A model generated the notes under the pieces. That model searched no databases and was not told where the DNA came from. It worked only from the letters and a program-made list of their open reading frames with translations. Positions 34,306-41,759 of a DNA stretch of 41,759 nt are shown piece by piece. The stretch is taken from positions 1-41,759 of the forward strand of contig CACGGJ010000010.1 of assembly GCA_902572515.1 (NCBI GenBank). The letters are read 5' to 3'. The stretch is from an uncultured Pelagibacteraceae bacterium (lineage in GTDB: Bacteria > Pseudomonadota > Alphaproteobacteria > Pelagibacterales > Pelagibacteraceae). The first letter of the stretch is position 1. Each line of letters opens with the position of its first letter. Both the position numbers and the translations under genes were made by a program.

Positions 34306-35307
34306 TTAAAAACCTACTATTTCTTTAATTCTTTCAATCTTTTTAGATGCAATCAAACTAGCTTTTTCAACTCCATCTAGAAGAATTTCATCTAAATAAC
34401 TTTTATCTCCTAAAAGTTTTTTTATCTCATTAGAAATAGGTTCAATTTTATTTACAAGTTCTTCTGTTAATTTTTCTTTAAATTCTGAAAAGTTTTTACC
34501 TGCAAAATTTTTTATTGAATTTTCTAATGAAGAATTTGTCAAACTTGAATAAATTCCTATAAGATTCTTAGCTTCCAACCTTTCATCGAGTTCCTTCATG
34601 CTTTGTGGCAAAGGCAATGGATCCGTTTTCGCTTTTTTAATTTTGTTTATTATTTGATCTTTGTCATCTGTTAAATTTATTCTACTTAAATCTGATAACT
34701 CTGATTTACTCATTTTTTTGGAACCATCTTTTAAACTCATTATTCTTGAAAATTCTTTTTGAATTAAAGGTTCAGGAACTTGAAGAAAATTTTCTACTTT
34801 AAAATCGTTATTAAATTTTTGAGCTATATCTCTACATAACTCCAAATGTTGCTTTTGATCATCACCTACTGGAACATGAGTAGCATCATATAAAAGAATA
34901 TCAGCTGCCATTAAAACTGGATAAGAGTACAGTCCTACGCTGGCTTTCTCTTTATCTTTACCAGCTTTTTCTTTGAATTGGGTCATTCTATTTAACCAAC
35001 CCATTCTAGCAACACAGCTTAATATCCATGCTCCTTCTGCATGAGCAGCCACACTAGATTGATTAAAAATTATACTTTTTTTTGGATCTATTCCGCTTGC
35101 TACAAAAGTTGCTACAGTTTCTCGGATATTATTTTTTAATTCTTTAGGATCTTGCTTTACAGTAATGGCATGTAGATCAACTACACAAAAAATACATTTA
35201 TTATCTTTGTCGTTATTTAAGTCTACAAAGTTTTTTATGGCACCTAAATAATTTCCAAGATGAAGATTACCTGTAGGCTGAACACCAGAGAATATTTTTT
35301 TACCCAT
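34306..35307 (-). CDS. trpS: Tryptophanyl-tRNA synthetase
   Basis: Class I aminoacyl-tRNA synthetase charging tRNA-Trp. [17 protein letters not shown] contains the HIGH-equivalent (LHLGN); KKMSKSE is the KMSKS loop. [23 protein letters not shown] is also diagnostic. At 333 aa it has the usual bacterial length. It lies four bases downstream of murJ and so is probably cotranscribed with it. Confidence 0.98.
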   Translation of the reverse strand: MGKKIFSGVQPTGNLHLGNYLGAIKNFVDLNNDKDNKCIFCVVDLHAITVKQDPKELKNNIRETVATFVASGIDPKKSIIFNQSSVAAHAEGAWILSCVARMGWLNRMTQFKEKAGKDKEKASVGLYSYPVLMAADILLYDATHVPVGDDQKQHLELCRDIAQKFNNDFKVENFLQVPEPLIQKEFSRIMSLKDGSKKMSKSELSDLSRINLTDDKDQIINKIKKAKTDPLPLPQSMKELDERLEAKNLIGIYSSLTNSSLENSIKNFAGKNFSEFKEKLTEELVNKIEPISNEIKKLLGDKSYLDEILLDGVEKASLIASKKIERIKEIVGF

Positions 35308-35311
35308 AAAA

Positions 35312-36841
35312 TTAATACTTTAATTTAATATCATTCATTTGAAAAGCTTTGATGAAATAACACACAATCAAATAAAACAATAATCCTAATATAACAGATA
35401 AAACTAAATAAATAGATTTAATTGATTGATTAAATGCCAATTCGTTTTGGAAAAAATTTAACATAAAGTTAAAAAATAAACCCATCGTTATTGATGCAAA
35501 AGTTATTTTAATAAATTTAATAAAAAATATTTGGTTAAAATAAAATAATTTTCGATTTTTTAAGAATATAAATAACAATATAGAATTAAACCAAGATGAA
35601 ATAGATGTAGCTATTGGAATGATAATAAAACCAATTTCACTAAAATAATAAACACTAATAAAAATATTAAGTAATACTGATATTAAAGAAATATAAAATG
35701 GAGTTTTGGTATCATGGTTTGCAAAAAAAAAACTTGAAAATACTTTTATCAATGCAAAAGCAGGAAGCCCTAATGCAAAATAATATAAAGCTAAGCTTGA
35801 GTTGTTCACTGAATTTTCATTGAAAGATCCGTAACCAAATAAAGCTGAAATAATTTGCTCTGATCCTATGATTAAAGCAATAGTTGCTGGAAGACTTAAA
35901 AATAAACTTAATTCTAGGGCTTTATTTTGTATAAGCAAAATCTTATTTTTTTTTCTAGATTGAATATGTTTTGAAAGCTGTGGAAGTATTACAACTCCAA
36001 TCGCGATACCAGCTATAGCTAGATTAATTTGGTAAATTCTATCTGCATAATATAAATAAGAAACTGCACTTGCTTGAAAAGATGCGATTATTGTTCCAAT
36101 CAAAATATTAATTTGAGTGACACCTGATGAGAAAATACTCGGTAAAAGTTTTTTAAAAAAAAATTTAACTTTGTTACTTACTTTAAATTCAAAACTAAAT
36201 TTAAGTGAGTAATATTTTGAAACATATTTGTATAAAAACATTAACTGCAAGAAACCAGCTAAAGAAACACCATAAGATAAATAATAAACTAAATGGTCAC
36301 CTAAAGACCTAGAAAAAATTAATACTAAAATTAAAACAATATTTAAAATTATTGGGGCCGCAGCTGCAGCTGCAAACTTATTATGAGAATTTAAAATTGC
36401 GGAAAAAAATGAAGCTAGACAAATAAAAAATAAAAAAGGAAAAGTAATTCTTGTTAAATTTATAGCTACCTCCATTTTTTCAAAATCACCAACAAATCCT
36501 GGGGCAATAATTGAAACAAACACAGGCATAAAAATTTCAATAATTATTGTTAAAAATAACAATCCTAAAAAAAGAAGATTAAAAATATCATTAGCAAATT
36601 TGTTTGATTGTTTTTTTCCCTTAGTAATTTCTGATGAATAACTTGGAACGAATGCAGCATTAAAGGTGCCTTCGGCAAACAATCTTCTAAAAGTATTTGG
36701 AATTCTAAATGCTACAAAAAAGGCATCCGCCAACATCCCTGTTCCTAGAAAAATTGCTATTAAAATATCTCTTAAATAACCCAGCAATCTACTAATGATA
36801 GTATAAAAACCAAATGTGCCTGTTGACTTAAGTAAGTTCAT
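35312..36841 (-). CDS. murJ: Lipid II flippase MurJ (MviN)
   Basis: Integral inner-membrane flippase of the MOP superfamily that exports lipid II for peptidoglycan synthesis. At 509 aa with about fourteen hydrophobic segments, it carries the MurJ signatures [41 protein letters not shown] and RITFPFLFF. Functional arginines in the central cavity appear conserved. It is transcribed divergently from maeB across 52 bases (36842-36893). First gene of a murJ-trpS-nfu-glucosaminidase run. Confidence 0.97.
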   Translation of the reverse strand: MNLLKSTGTFGFYTIISRLLGYLRDILIAIFLGTGMLADAFFVAFRIPNTFRRLFAEGTFNAAFVPSYSSEITKGKKQSNKFANDIFNLLFLGLLFLTIIIEIFMPVFVSIIAPGFVGDFEKMEVAINLTRITFPFLFFICLASFFSAILNSHNKFAAAAAAPIILNIVLILVLIFSRSLGDHLVYYLSYGVSLAGFLQLMFLYKYVSKYYSLKFSFEFKVSNKVKFFFKKLLPSIFSSGVTQINILIGTIIASFQASAVSYLYYADRIYQINLAIAGIAIGVVILPQLSKHIQSRKKNKILLIQNKALELSLFLSLPATIALIIGSEQIISALFGYGSFNENSVNNSSLALYYFALGLPAFALIKVFSSFFFANHDTKTPFYISLISVLLNIFISVYYFSEIGFIIIPIATSISSWFNSILLFIFLKNRKLFYFNQIFFIKFIKITFASITMGLFFNFMLNFFQNELAFNQSIKSIYLVLSVILGLLFYLIVCYFIKAFQMNDIKLKY

Positions 36842-36893
36842 AAATCATATTAGTCTTAATTTTACCCCAATTGTACACTTATTGTTATCAGAA

Positions 36894-39179
36894 ATGAAAA
36901 AAACAAAAATCGATCATTATACGGATAAAGAAGCTTTAGATTTTCATAAAGACAAAAAACCTGGCAAGATTGAGATTATTTCTTCAAAAAATATGATAAC
37001 TAAGCGTGATCTTGCTTTAGCATATTCTCCAGGTGTTGCTGCTCCTGTAAAAAAGATAAGTGAAAACCCAGAAGCAGCTTATGATTACACGAGTAAAGGA
37101 AACCTTGTTGCTGTAATAAGTAATGGTTCGGCAATATTGGGGATGGGAAATTTAGGTGCTCTTGCATCAAAGCCTGTAATGGAAGGAAAAGCCGTTTTAT
37201 TTAAAAGATTTGCAGATATCGATTCAATAGATTTAGAGATTGATTGTAAAGATTCAGACGAGATTATAAATTCAATTAAAAATTTTGCACCCAGCTTTGG
37301 TGGAATAAATTTAGAAGACATAGCGGCCCCAGATTGTTTTATAATAGAACAAAAATTAAAAGAAATTTTAGATATTCCTGTTTTTCACGATGATCAACAT
37401 GGAACAGCAATTATAACAACCGCAGCATTAATTAATGCCTTAGATATTTGTGGTAAATCAATAAAAAAAATTAAAGTTGTAGTTAATGGTGCTGGAGCTT
37501 CAGCACAAGCTTGTACAGAATTGTTTAAAAACTCAGGAGTAAAATCTGAAAATATAATAATGTTAGACAGAAAGGGTGTTATTTACGAGGGAAGAACAGA
37601 AGGAATTGATCAATGGAAATCCAGATACGCAGTTAAAACTAAACATAGAACTTTAAAGGATGCTATTAAAGGCGCAGATGTTTTTTTAGGATTGTCTGCA
37701 AAGGGTGTTCTAAAAAAAGAGATGGTTAAATCTATGGCAAAAAACCCAGTTATATTTGCTTGTGCTAATCCTGATCCAGAAATTACCCCAGAGGAAATCG
37801 AAGAAGTTAGAAATGATGCAATTGTTGCTACAGGGAGGTCAGATTACCCCAATCAAGTGAATAATCTAATTGGATTTCCTTATATATTTAGGGGAGCTTT
37901 AGATGTTAGATCCAAAACGATAAATGAAGAAATGAAAGTTGCTGCAGCTAATGCAATAGCTAAGCTTGCAAGAGAAGATGTTCCCGATGAAGTGGTTGCA
38001 GCTATGGGTGGAGAAAGACCTCATTATGGAAAAGATTATATTATTCCATCTACATTTGATCCAAGATTAATTAGTGTAATACCAGCAGCCGTAGCAAAAG
38101 CAGCTATAGATACTGGGGTGGCTAGGAAAAATATAGATGATTTTGAAGTCTATAAAGATCAACTAAAACAAAGACTGGACCCAACAGTAACCATCATGCA
38201 AGGTATAAACTCATTTATTAAAAAAAATCAGAAAAGAATTGTTTTTGCAGATGGTGAAGATGAAAATACTTTAAAAGCCGCTATAGCATTTAAAAATTCA
38301 AAATTAGGTATTCCAATCCTAGTTGGTAAAGAAAGTAAAATTAAAGAACAAATTAAAAATATTGGTTACAGTGAAAATTTTGATATTGAAATTGTTAATT
38401 CAAAAGATGAGGAAAAAAGAAAAAGATACGTTAAACATTTATTTGAAAAGTTACAGAGAGAACAAGGCTTATTAGAGAGAGATTGTGACCGAATGATCAG
38501 AAACGATAGAGTTGTCTGGGCTACAAGCATGGTTGCATGTGGAGACGCAGATGGTGCAGTTACAGGAAACACTAGACGTTTTGGAGCTTCTTTAGAAAAA
38601 ATTAAACAAGTTGTAGATGTTCGGAAAGGAGAAATTATGTTTGGATTAAACATGATAGTTCATAAAGGAAGAACTATTTTTGTTGGTGATACAAGTGTTC
38701 ATGAATATCCAACATCTGAACAAATGGCTGAAATAGCAATATCAACAGCAAGGGTTGTAAGACTTTTTGGATTTAATCCTAAAGTTGCTTTTGTATCTCA
38801 CTCTACATTTGGACAACCTCTTACGAGTAGAACAAAACATATTCGAAATGCTGTTGAAATATTAAAAGAAAGAAAAGTAGACTTTGAATTTGATGGAGAT
38901 ATGCAGCCAGATGTTGCTCTTAATCCAGAGTATGAGGAGCTTTATCCTTTTTCAAAGATAGTTGGTAAAGCAAATATTTTAATCATGCCTGGACAACATA
39001 GTGCTGCGATTTCATATAAGTTAATAAAGACAATTGGCGAAACAAAAGTTATTGGACCATTATTAATTGGACTTGGACTTCCAATAGAAATTGCACCTTT
39101 AAGATCATCAACTTCAGAAATACTTAATTTAGCATCTATTGCCGCTTATTCTTCTCAAGTAATTGATTACAAAAAATAA
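36894..39179 (+). CDS. maeB: NADP-dependent malic enzyme (MaeB type)
   Basis: Oxidatively decarboxylates malate to pyruvate, making NADPH. The malic-enzyme half shows AYSPGVAAPVKKI, LGALASKPVMEGKAVLFK, DIEDIAAPDCF-like and DDQHGTAII segments and the cofactor loop VVNGAGASAQA. The C-terminal half (from about residue 430) is a phosphotransacetylase-like domain (RIVFADGEDENTLKAA, MPGQHSAAISYKL), usually regulatory and inactive in MaeB. The frame is open from 36816, but the first 26 codons are non-conserved and overlap murJ; ATG 36894 (MKKTKIDHYTD) gives 761 aa, the usual MaeB length. The stop directly abuts that of the convergent BON lipoprotein. Confidence 0.96.
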   Translation: MKKTKIDHYTDKEALDFHKDKKPGKIEIISSKNMITKRDLALAYSPGVAAPVKKISENPEAAYDYTSKGNLVAVISNGSAILGMGNLGALASKPVMEGKAVLFKRFADIDSIDLEIDCKDSDEIINSIKNFAPSFGGINLEDIAAPDCFIIEQKLKEILDIPVFHDDQHGTAIITTAALINALDICGKSIKKIKVVVNGAGASAQACTELFKNSGVKSENIIMLDRKGVIYEGRTEGIDQWKSRYAVKTKHRTLKDAIKGADVFLGLSAKGVLKKEMVKSMAKNPVIFACANPDPEITPEEIEEVRNDAIVATGRSDYPNQVNNLIGFPYIFRGALDVRSKTINEEMKVAAANAIAKLAREDVPDEVVAAMGGERPHYGKDYIIPSTFDPRLISVIPAAVAKAAIDTGVARKNIDDFEVYKDQLKQRLDPTVTIMQGINSFIKKNQKRIVFADGEDENTLKAAIAFKNSKLGIPILVGKESKIKEQIKNIGYSENFDIEIVNSKDEEKRKRYVKHLFEKLQREQGLLERDCDRMIRNDRVVWATSMVACGDADGAVTGNTRRFGASLEKIKQVVDVRKGEIMFGLNMIVHKGRTIFVGDTSVHEYPTSEQMAEIAISTARVVRLFGFNPKVAFVSHSTFGQPLTSRTKHIRNAVEILKERKVDFEFDGDMQPDVALNPEYEELYPFSKIVGKANILIMPGQHSAAISYKLIKTIGETKVIGPLLIGLGLPIEIAPLRSSTSEILNLASIAAYSSQVIDYKK

Positions 39180-39773
39180 TTAATCTCTTTGAATTCTCAA
39201 ATCTTCGACAAGAATAATACTTGCAATTACATCTTCTACATCAAGTATTTCTTTAGCTTCACTAATTGCTAAATCTTTTTCCTCAAGCGTAAGTGCAATA
39301 CCATAAATATAAATTTTTTTTTTATATGTATCGATTTGATAATTAGTAGACTTAATATTTTTATTTAAAATCAAAGCTGTTCTAAGCTGAGATGTAATTA
39401 ATAGATCTTTAGCAGATTGTTTAAATTTAAATTCCTCTTTAATTTTTATATCGTTCCTAACTGAACGAGCGCCTTTTGTTTCCCAAGCTAACTTTGTAAT
39501 AATCAATTTTTCTTCGGGATTATCTACTTTTCCAGTAATAAAAATTCTACCATCCAAAACTTTTGTTTTAACTGAAATAATATGTTTTTTATCCCTAGTT
39601 AAAATTTTTGCACTTATTGTTTTCTGCATTATTGAATCATCTATTTGAGTACCTACCGTTCTAGGATCTAAAGCAACAGAAACACCAGTTCCAAAAAGGC
39701 CTTTGGAACCAACTCCAACACATCCAGTTGAAATTAAACTTACGAATATTAAAATTAATAATTTATTTTTCAT
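39180..39773 (-). CDS. BON-domain lipoprotein (DolP/YraP-like)
   Basis: A 197-aa lipoprotein with signal peptide and lipobox STGC (Cys18). Two BON domains follow: the first around IMQKTISAKIL...VSVKTKVLDGRIFITGKVDN, the second around LITSQLRTALILNKN...KKIYIYGIALTLEEKDLAI. Two BON domains on a lipid anchor is the architecture of DolP (YraP), an outer-membrane-integrity factor in E. coli. It overlaps the end of rsmI by 11 bases. In E. coli yraP lies in the rsmI/lpoA neighbourhood too, and an LpoA-like gene follows here, so the grouping supports the call. Confidence 0.88.
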   Translation of the reverse strand: MKNKLLILIFVSLISTGCVGVGSKGLFGTGVSVALDPRTVGTQIDDSIMQKTISAKILTRDKKHIISVKTKVLDGRIFITGKVDNPEEKLIITKLAWETKGARSVRNDIKIKEEFKFKQSAKDLLITSQLRTALILNKNIKSTNYQIDTYKKKIYIYGIALTLEEKDLAISEAKEILDVEDVIASIILVEDLRIQRD

Positions 39774-40626
39774 TTTTTAATTTTAAACAATAATTGTATA
39801 TTTCTTTTTTAGGCACGTTAGTACTCTGACTTAAAATTTCAGTAATTTCTTTAGTAGATAATTTATTAATCATTTTTTTAATTATATTAATATCTGATTC
39901 AGTTAATTTTTCAGATAATTTTTTATTTATTTTTTTTTCAGAAATAACAACTGTAAGCTCACCTTTTGGTTCTTTTTCAAATAATTCCAATTCATCTACA
40001 TTTTTTCTAATAAATTCTTCATAAATTTTTGTTATTTCCCTGCAAAAAACTATCTTTCTTCCTGCAAAATTCTTTTTTATTTTAGGTATGATTTTGTTAA
40101 TTTTTTTCGGAGAAATAAAAAAAACTAAGCAATTTTCGAATTTTGAAAATTTTTTTAATTCATTTGACAAATGCTGTTTTTTATCTGGGAAAAAACCACA
40201 AAACAAAAATTTATCTGAAAAACCACTAATTGAAACAGCTGCTGCTATAGCTGAGGGTCCTGGAATAGGAAAAATTCTTATCTCATTATTAATGCACTCA
40301 TTAACTAATATTGAACCAGGATCAGAAATAACAGGTGTACCAGCATCTGATATCAAAGAAATTATTTTTCCAAATTTTAAATATTCAATAATTTTAACTA
40401 CATTTTTTTTCTCATTAAATTTATGATTTGAAATCAATTTTGATTTTATTTGATATTTATCTAAAAGGTTTTTTGAAACACGAGTATCTTCACATAAAAT
40501 ATAATGAGACTGCTGCAAAACTTCAATTGCTCTCAAAGTTATATCTTTTAGATTTCCTAAAGGAGTTGATACCAAATAAAGACCATTTTCGTATTCTTTT
40601 AATTTAAATTGTGGTTTTATGATCAT
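39763..40626 (-). CDS. rsmI: 16S rRNA (cytidine-1402-2'-O) methyltransferase
   Basis: SAM-dependent methyltransferase of the tetrapyrrole methylase fold that modifies C1402 of 16S rRNA. Conserved blocks: LYLVSTPLGNLKDITLRAIEVL, ILCEDTRVSKNLL, ISLISDAGTPVISDPG and FPIPGPSAIAAAVSISGF. At 287 aa it has the expected size. The gene is divergent from the LpoA-like gene with a 34-base spacer, the same arrangement as rsmI/lpoA in E. coli. Confidence 0.97.
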   Translation of the reverse strand: MIIKPQFKLKEYENGLYLVSTPLGNLKDITLRAIEVLQQSHYILCEDTRVSKNLLDKYQIKSKLISNHKFNEKKNVVKIIEYLKFGKIISLISDAGTPVISDPGSILVNECINNEIRIFPIPGPSAIAAAVSISGFSDKFLFCGFFPDKKQHLSNELKKFSKFENCLVFFISPKKINKIIPKIKKNFAGRKIVFCREITKIYEEFIRKNVDELELFEKEPKGELTVVISEKKINKKLSEKLTESDINIIKKMINKLSTKEITEILSQSTNVPKKEIYNYCLKLKNEK

Positions 40627-40660
40627 AATTTAGCTTAAAAAATATTATATTAGCATCAAA

Positions 40661-41759
40661 ATGATTAAATTAATTAAAATTCTTTATTTTATTTTTTTAT
40701 ATTTTCACTTTCTGTTTTTTCAAGCTGTACATGCTCAAGAAAAAATCAAAATAGGATTATTAGTACCTATGACAGGAGAAAATAAGGAAATTGGTGAGTC
40801 CATTATTAAAGCAGTTGCCCTTGCTGTTAAAGATATTGATAATAATTTAATAGAAATTTTTCCTAAAGATACAGCAACTAAAGCTAACCAAACTTTAAAA
40901 TCAGCATTTGAATTAAGTGAAATGGGTATAAAAGTTGTTATAGGTCCTGTGTTCTATGAAAGTTTAACTTATTTAGATGAAATGAAGGATTTAACTTTTT
41001 TATCATTAACAAATAAGACTTTAGATCTTCCAAAAAATGTAATATCAGCTGGAATTAATTCTACATCACAATTTAATACGATAAAAAAATTTTTAGAAAC
41101 TAATCAAATACAAAGAACAGTTTTTTTAACACCAATCCGAGATTATGAATTTGAAATTAAAAATGGAATGAAAAATTCAAAAATTAAAATTTATAAAGAT
41201 TATGAATATAATACAGAACCTACAAAACTAACAAAACAAATAGAGGAAATCACAAACTATAGAATTAGAAAGCAAAATTTAGAGGATGAAATAAATAGGA
41301 TAAAAAATTCAAATGATCTAAATAAAGAAAAAAAAATAAAAAGACTGGAAAAAAAATACACTTTAGGTGGTTTAAATTTTGATGCTGTAGTAATTGCAGA
41401 TTTTGACGAAAGTTTAAAAAGTGTAACTACATCACTTTTATACACTGATGTAATTCCTAAAAATAAATATTTTATAACTTTAAATCAATGGTTTGATGAA
41501 AGTTTGTTAAAAGAAACTGATATTCAACCATTATATTATCCCTCAATAAATAAAGAAAATTTTGATAACTACAAAATAAAATACTTTAACGCATTTAATG
41601 AAGATCCTACTCATTTATCTTTATTGAGTTATGATCTTGTTGGCTTAGTATATTATTTATCGTTAAACTCAAAAGCAGAAAATCTAAATAAAATTTTTAA
41701 GAGAAAAGATTCATTCAAAGGAAAAATAGGAATTTTTGATATCAAAAATAATAAAATTA
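40661..41759 (+). CDS. LpoA/LppC-like periplasmic binding-fold protein, 3'-truncated
   Basis: An open frame from ATG 40661 to the window end (366 codons, no stop). A signal peptide (hydrophobic ILYFIFLYFHFLFF, cleavage after AVHA) precedes a type I periplasmic-binding fold: KIKIGLLVPMTGENKEIGESIIKAVALAV, KVVIGPVFYES and AVVIADFDESLKSV. This is the pattern of the LppC/LpoA family, penicillin-binding-protein activators, and of branched-chain amino acid binding proteins. Divergence from rsmI favours LpoA-like. Unlike gammaproteobacterial LpoA there is no N-terminal TPR domain and no lipobox. A charged, probably coiled segment (about residues 190-230, Lys/Glu/Asn-rich) interrupts the fold. Function inferred from family and neighbours. 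Confidence 0.8.
   Translation, partial: MIKLIKILYFIFLYFHFLFFQAVHAQEKIKIGLLVPMTGENKEIGESIIKAVALAVKDIDNNLIEIFPKDTATKANQTLKSAFELSEMGIKVVIGPVFYESLTYLDEMKDLTFLSLTNKTLDLPKNVISAGINSTSQFNTIKKFLETNQIQRTVFLTPIRDYEFEIKNGMKNSKIKIYKDYEYNTEPTKLTKQIEEITNYRIRKQNLEDEINRIKNSNDLNKEKKIKRLEKKYTLGGLNFDAVVIADFDESLKSVTTSLLYTDVIPKNKYFITLNQWFDESLLKETDIQPLYYPSINKENFDNYKIKYFNAFNEDPTHLSLLSYDLVGLVYYLSLNSKAENLNKIFKRKDSFKGKIGIFDIKNNKI

Noticed and set aside
36816..36893. 26-codon N-terminal extension of MaeB
   Set aside because: Overlaps the murJ start and resembles no malic enzyme; ATG 36894 gives the usual length.
1..41759. tRNA, rRNA, CRISPR array, insertion sequence or prophage
   Set aside because: No spacer except 5644-5956 exceeds about 110 bases; I saw no cloverleaf arms, regularly spaced repeats, transposase or phage gene.

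Overview
The window looks like a piece of chromosome from a SAR11-type (Pelagibacterales) alphaproteobacterium. The DNA is very AT-rich and almost every gene is a core housekeeping gene. Spacers are mostly 0-50 bases, start/stop overlaps (ATGA, TAATG) are frequent, and several alphaproteobacterial gene orders survive in reduced form: rpsT-dnaA-dnaN; mutM/ubiE-ubiB-coaBC-dut; irr/fabA-fabB-fabI; murJ-trpS-nfu; tsaB-fur-miaB-phoH-ybeY-lnt-metK; nusA-infB-rbfA-rpsO-pnp. I see no insertion sequence, prophage, CRISPR array, rRNA or tRNA. The species assignment is inference from composition and gene order.

Layout. Bases 1-3126 (+): the end of argH, a 43-residue LptM-like lipoprotein, lysA and a PlsC acyltransferase. 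Bases 3123-7131 (-): dnaN, dnaA, a 313-base AT-rich spacer with direct repeats and one DnaA-box-like site (candidate origin), rpsT and mutM. Bases 7161-12278 (+): ubiE, ubiB, coaBC, dut, a MoeB/ThiF-like enzyme that lacks the zinc cysteines, and an SH3-domain secreted protein. Bases 12275-15217 (-): DUF3501 protein, a CCG-type Fe-S protein, rubrerythrin and an Irr-type Fur regulator. Bases 15309-17809 (+): fabA, fabB, fabI. Bases 17853-31633 (-): FkbM methyltransferase, pnp, rpsO, rbfA, infB, nusA, metK, lnt, ybeY, phoH, miaB, fur and a short tsaB. A polysaccharide deacetylase (+) overlaps the tsaB start. Bases 32639-36841 (-): a Bax-like glucosaminidase, nfu, trpS, murJ. Then maeB (+), a BON-domain lipoprotein and rsmI (-), and the start of an LpoA/LppC-like periplasmic protein (+) that runs off the window.

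How the genes work together. Replication initiation (dnaA, dnaN, possible oriC), translation and RNA turnover (nusA-infB-rbfA-rpsO-pnp), tRNA modification (miaB, tsaB), unsaturated fatty acid synthesis (fabA/B/I) and envelope maintenance (lnt, murJ, deacetylase, glucosaminidase, BON lipoprotein, LpoA-like) dominate. The most interesting part is 12275-15308. The rubrerythrin, Fe-S protein and DUF3501 genes form one unit, and a near-palindrome resembling the alphaproteobacterial Irr box (TTTAGAA-N3-TTCTAAA) lies just upstream of the rubrerythrin promoter. A nearly mirror-image copy lies in front of irr itself. This suggests an iron/heme-controlled peroxide-defence module. A second regulatory candidate is a complete intrinsic terminator between a plausible nusA promoter and the nusA start codon, which could be a leader attenuator.

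Several genes normally found in these clusters are missing at their expected places (recF, trmB, rimP, ylxR, truB, rimI), and three convergent gene pairs share four bases of their stop codons, with no room for a terminator between them.
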